A stretch of DNA of 42,135 nt, from contig CASGAN010000020.1 of the NCBI GenBank assembly GCA_949299455.1, positions 1 to 42,135 on the forward strand. The letters run 5' to 3'. This stretch comes from an uncultured Oscillospiraceae bacterium. GTDB taxonomy: Bacteria > Bacillota > Clostridia > Oscillospirales > Ruminococcaceae. The notes under the pieces were generated by a model. It had not been told where the DNA came from and searched no databases. It was given only the letters and a program-made list of their open reading frames with translations. The position numbers and the translations under genes were made by a program. Positions 40,508 through 42,135 of this stretch are shown piece after piece. Within the stretch, counting starts at the first letter, position 1. Every line of letters starts with the position of its first letter.

Positions 40508-40585
40508 GGAACAAAATGCGCAATAGATATTGACAAATAGAGCGAAATGAGCTATAATCCAATTAAACAACAGCTCATTTTGAGC
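40508..40585. promoter_or_regulatory. cI/Cro control region with three operators
   Basis: Rightward promoter: TTGACA (40530-40535), 17 bases, TATAAT (40553-40558), perfect. Leftward: TTGCGC, 17 bases, TATTAT. Operator copies related to AGCTCATTTTGAGC lie at 40508-40521, 40540-40553 (both as complements) and 40572-40585. The first lies in the leftward promoter, the second overlaps the rightward -10 and spacer, the third is downstream. Confidence 0.75.
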
Positions 40586-40602
40586 CAAAAGGAGCGAAAA
40601 GA

Positions 40603-40800
40603 ATGAAACTTGATGTATTAAAGTTTGAGTTGTTCCTTGCAAAAAGAGGAAAAACACAAAAGGAATTAGAGAAAAACATTTCAATGTCCTCATTGCGTAA
40701 AGCAAAACGCGGAAATGACGTGACACCAAAAACAATCGGAAAGATTGCGGCCGCTCTGGGCGTTGAGCCGGAAGAAATCATAAAACACGCCGTATCATAA
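40603..40800 (+). CDS. Cro-like XRE protein
   Basis: 65 residues, one XRE domain: LAKRGKTQKELEKNISMSSL, then DVTPKTIGKIAAALGVEPEEI. AAAAGGAG precedes the ATG. First gene of the rightward operon of the element, opposite to the repressor, so a Cro role is likely. Confidence 0.75.
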   Translation: MKLDVLKFELFLAKRGKTQKELEKNISMSSLRKAKRGNDVTPKTIGKIAAALGVEPEEIIKHAVS

Positions 40801-40820
40801 CCGGAAAGCGAGGGAGCACC

Positions 40821-40955
40821 ATGGACAGCAGTATAAGCAGTATTCTTGTATGGATCGGCTTTGCCGCCGCAGTCCTGCTTGAAACCTATCTTGCAAACGA
40901 GATCAGACACGAACTCAGACGCAGGAAGAAACAGAAAGGAGCGAAAGCACGATGA
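40821..40955 (+). CDS. Small membrane protein (44 aa)
   Basis: 44 residues: MDSSISSILVWIGFAAAVLL forms one membrane helix, followed by a basic tail with RRRKKQKGAKAR. GAGGGAG lies 3-9 bases before the ATG, and its stop overlaps the next start as ATGA. Function unknown. Confidence 0.55.
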   Translation: MDSSISSILVWIGFAAAVLLETYLANEIRHELRRRKKQKGAKAR

Positions 40956-41122
40956 ACGAAGCGGAAATTTCGGTGAAGCCGCGCCGGACACACCGGCACG
41001 CGCTGACCGAGCAGGAAAAAGCGTACATAAAAAGCTTTGCAGACCCGGAAACCGGCACAATCCCGTTTTTCCTCTATCTCAAGGCGTTAACCGATATCGC
41101 AAACCAGAAAGCCGAGGTGTAA
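40952..41122 (+). CDS. Hypothetical protein (56 aa)
   Basis: 56 residues, MNEAEISVKPRRTHRHALTE at the start, then a helix. No family is recognised. It is supported by GAAAGGAG upstream, by the ATGA overlap with the gene before and by the GAGGTG at its end serving the next gene. Confidence 0.55.
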   Translation: MNEAEISVKPRRTHRHALTEQEKAYIKSFADPETGTIPFFLYLKALTDIANQKAEV

Positions 41123-41125
41123 AAC

Positions 41126-41389
41126 ATGATTATGCAGACAGCCCCCAAAATTCGCGGAATCAAAGAAGCAATTCAAGAATTGCGGATCATCGACCCGCAC
41201 ACAGCCGTAACGGAACATTCTTTGCGGATGGCTGTGAAGTCCGGCGCACTTCCCTGCCGCTATGCAGGAAGAAAGGTTCTCATTTCCATGGAAACGCTGT
41301 TCGCCTACCTAAACGGCGTGGACAACCGCGCCGATCTGGAAGAAACCGACCGGCAAACGATCATACATCACATCAGAAATGCACGATAA
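41126..41389 (+). CDS. Excisionase-like DNA-binding protein
   Basis: 87 residues. Residues 28-62 fit a MerR/excisionase helix-turn-helix: TAVTEHSLRMAVKSGALPCR, then YAGRKVLISMETLFAYL. It is a possible directionality factor for the integrase or another regulator. GAGGTG lies 8 bases upstream. The hairpin AACCCGC/GCGGGTT (41399-41418 region) follows without a T run. Confidence 0.6.
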   Translation: MIMQTAPKIRGIKEAIQELRIIDPHTAVTEHSLRMAVKSGALPCRYAGRKVLISMETLFAYLNGVDNRADLEETDRQTIIHHIRNAR

Positions 41390-41441
41390 AAAAACAAACC
41401 CGCATTCGAGCGGGTTCGTCAAAATAGAAAGGATGAAATAC

Positions 41442-41654
41442 ATGAAAAGAACGGAATGTAAATGCGTAGGAATCGAAAAGCTGTTCACACCGTTGGAGCA
41501 GCTGCGCTTCATTGCGGCGGCGCTGTCCGGCACGGCCGCGAACATTCAAGCGGGAAACATGCAGGGACGAGAAGCGGCCGACAGCGTCAGAATTTTGGTG
41601 CACATGCTTTCGCAGCAGTCGGAAATCCTTGAAGAATTACTTTTGCCATACTGA
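41442..41654 (+). CDS. Hypothetical helical protein (70 aa)
   Basis: 70 residues from MKRTECKCVGIEK, mostly helical (LEQLRFIAAALSGTAANIQA). No known motif. Start at 41442 is chosen for GAAAGGATG about 8 bases upstream over the ATG three codons earlier. Confidence 0.5.
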   Translation: MKRTECKCVGIEKLFTPLEQLRFIAAALSGTAANIQAGNMQGREAADSVRILVHMLSQQSEILEELLLPY

Positions 41655-41671
41655 GAAAAGAGGTGCTTTTC

Positions 41672-41878
41672 ATGCTATATAGAATCTGTCCAAACTGCGG
41701 CGCTGCGCTCGATCCGGGCGAAACGTGCGACTGCACAAAAGAAAAACAGCAATCAAGGCCGCAGACAAGCAACATTGAAAAGCTTGTCCACACGCTGAAC
41801 AACAAGCAGCTTGATACACTATACCAAGTTGCAAAGGCGTTGTGCGAAGAACAAAGACGCTATCAAAAATACACTTGA
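41672..41878 (+). CDS. Zinc-ribbon protein with shared helical module
   Basis: 68 residues. An N-terminal zinc-binding part has C6, C9, C18 and C20 (CPNC, CDC). The C-terminal helix includes IEKLVHTLNNKQLDTLYQVA. This helix matches the core of the 50-residue SOS-controlled protein at 5606-5758 in element 1 at many positions. Similar short helices occur in small proteins near phage repressors. AGAGGTG precedes the ATG. Last gene before a terminator. Confidence 0.6.
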   Translation: MLYRICPNCGAALDPGETCDCTKEKQQSRPQTSNIEKLVHTLNNKQLDTLYQVAKALCEEQRRYQKYT

Positions 41879-41915
41879 AATATAGCCCCTTGCTTTCCGG
41901 AGCATGGAAACGACT

Positions 41916-41937
41916 GGGCGGGTGACCGCCCTTTTTT
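41916..41937 (+). terminator. Terminator of the rightward operon
   Basis: GGGCGG/CCGCCC stem with a GTGA loop and six T residues. The 180 bases that follow hold a weak hairpin (AAGGC/GCCTT), GC-rich CGCGCGCGCG, and no clear gene. Confidence 0.85.
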
Positions 41938-42115
41938 GTACCTTTTTTCGGCGCTTCCCGCATGCAGGTCTTAAACGTGTTGAAAAATGTTAATATTCCC
42001 GCGCGCGCGTAAGGAGCGCAACCGTCATATATTTTTTGATTTTTCAAGGCTTCACGGCCTTTTGTGGTCTTGATAAATCAATTAAAACAAGAACGAAACG
42101 GAAGTGAAAAAGCTA

Positions 42116-42135
42116 TGCCGCTGTATAAAAAAACA
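42116..42135 (+). CDS. Start of a gene cut by the right edge
   Basis: ATG followed by codons for MPLYKKT, with GGAAGTG 9 bases upstream. Only seven residues are visible. Many Clostridial integrases and phage proteins start in a similar way, but this cannot be decided here. Confidence 0.3.

Noticed and set aside
41399-41418. Hairpin AACCCGC/GCGGGTT as a terminator
   Set aside because: No T run follows and the next gene begins shortly after; more likely an mRNA structure.
41670-42047. 125-codon minus-strand frame at the right end
   Set aside because: Opposite to a well-supported zinc-ribbon gene and through its terminator; Cys/Arg-rich composition typical of a shadow frame.

Overview
The window looks like the chromosome of a spore-forming, anaerobic, probably gut-dwelling member of the Clostridia (Oscillospirales-like is my guess; no rRNA is present to confirm it). 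The reasons are the complete spoIIIAA-AH operon, the typical Clostridial order nusB-(Kae1-like)-xseA-xseB-ispA-(PAP2-like)-dxs-tlyA-nadK-argR-recN, a tyrosine T-box leader, AGGAGG ribosome binding sites, a glycyl radical enzyme and glycan-cutting enzymes.

Region 1 (1-9150) is the right part of an integrated mobile element that sits at the 3' end of tRNA-Pro(GGG). A long leftward operon carries XRE and excisionase-like regulators, a Tad2 (anti-Thoeris) family protein, small membrane proteins, an HUH rolling-circle initiator and a PcfK/PcfJ pair; PcfJ runs off the left edge. A rightward set carries an XRE repressor, a protein with three tandem XRE domains, a lipoprotein, a zinc-ribbon membrane protein and a tyrosine integrase next to the tRNA. 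A 50-residue gene missed by its short length lies antisense to the end of the repressor gene. It has a near-consensus promoter with a LexA box on its start point, so the element may have an SOS-operated switch.

Region 2 (9228-35780) is core chromosome. It holds a YfcE-like phosphoesterase, a small membrane protein under a perfect promoter flanked by two LexA boxes (a candidate SOS cell-division inhibitor), a GH20-type enzyme, tyrS with its T-box, the isoprenoid/DNA-repair/NAD operon (24262 to 14061), the spoIIIA operon (29245 to 24382), tRNA-Leu(UAG), a GH29 alpha-L-fucosidase, an MGMT-like protein with a GNAT acetyltransferase, and a glycyl radical enzyme with its activase. The radical enzyme has C-Q-D where the characterised dehydratases have G-C-x-E.

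Region 3 (35782-42135, runs off the right edge) is a second element, starting at a 27-bp copy of a tRNA 3' end. It carries a late-regulator-like protein, a prohead protease/major capsid fusion with a good internal start for the capsid half, a tyrosine integrase, a cI-like repressor divergent from a Cro-like gene with three operator copies, and a run of small overlapping genes. No portal, terminase or tail gene is visible, so it looks like a phage satellite or phage remnant. One of its small proteins ends in the same helical module as the antisense SOS gene of region 1, which links the two elements.
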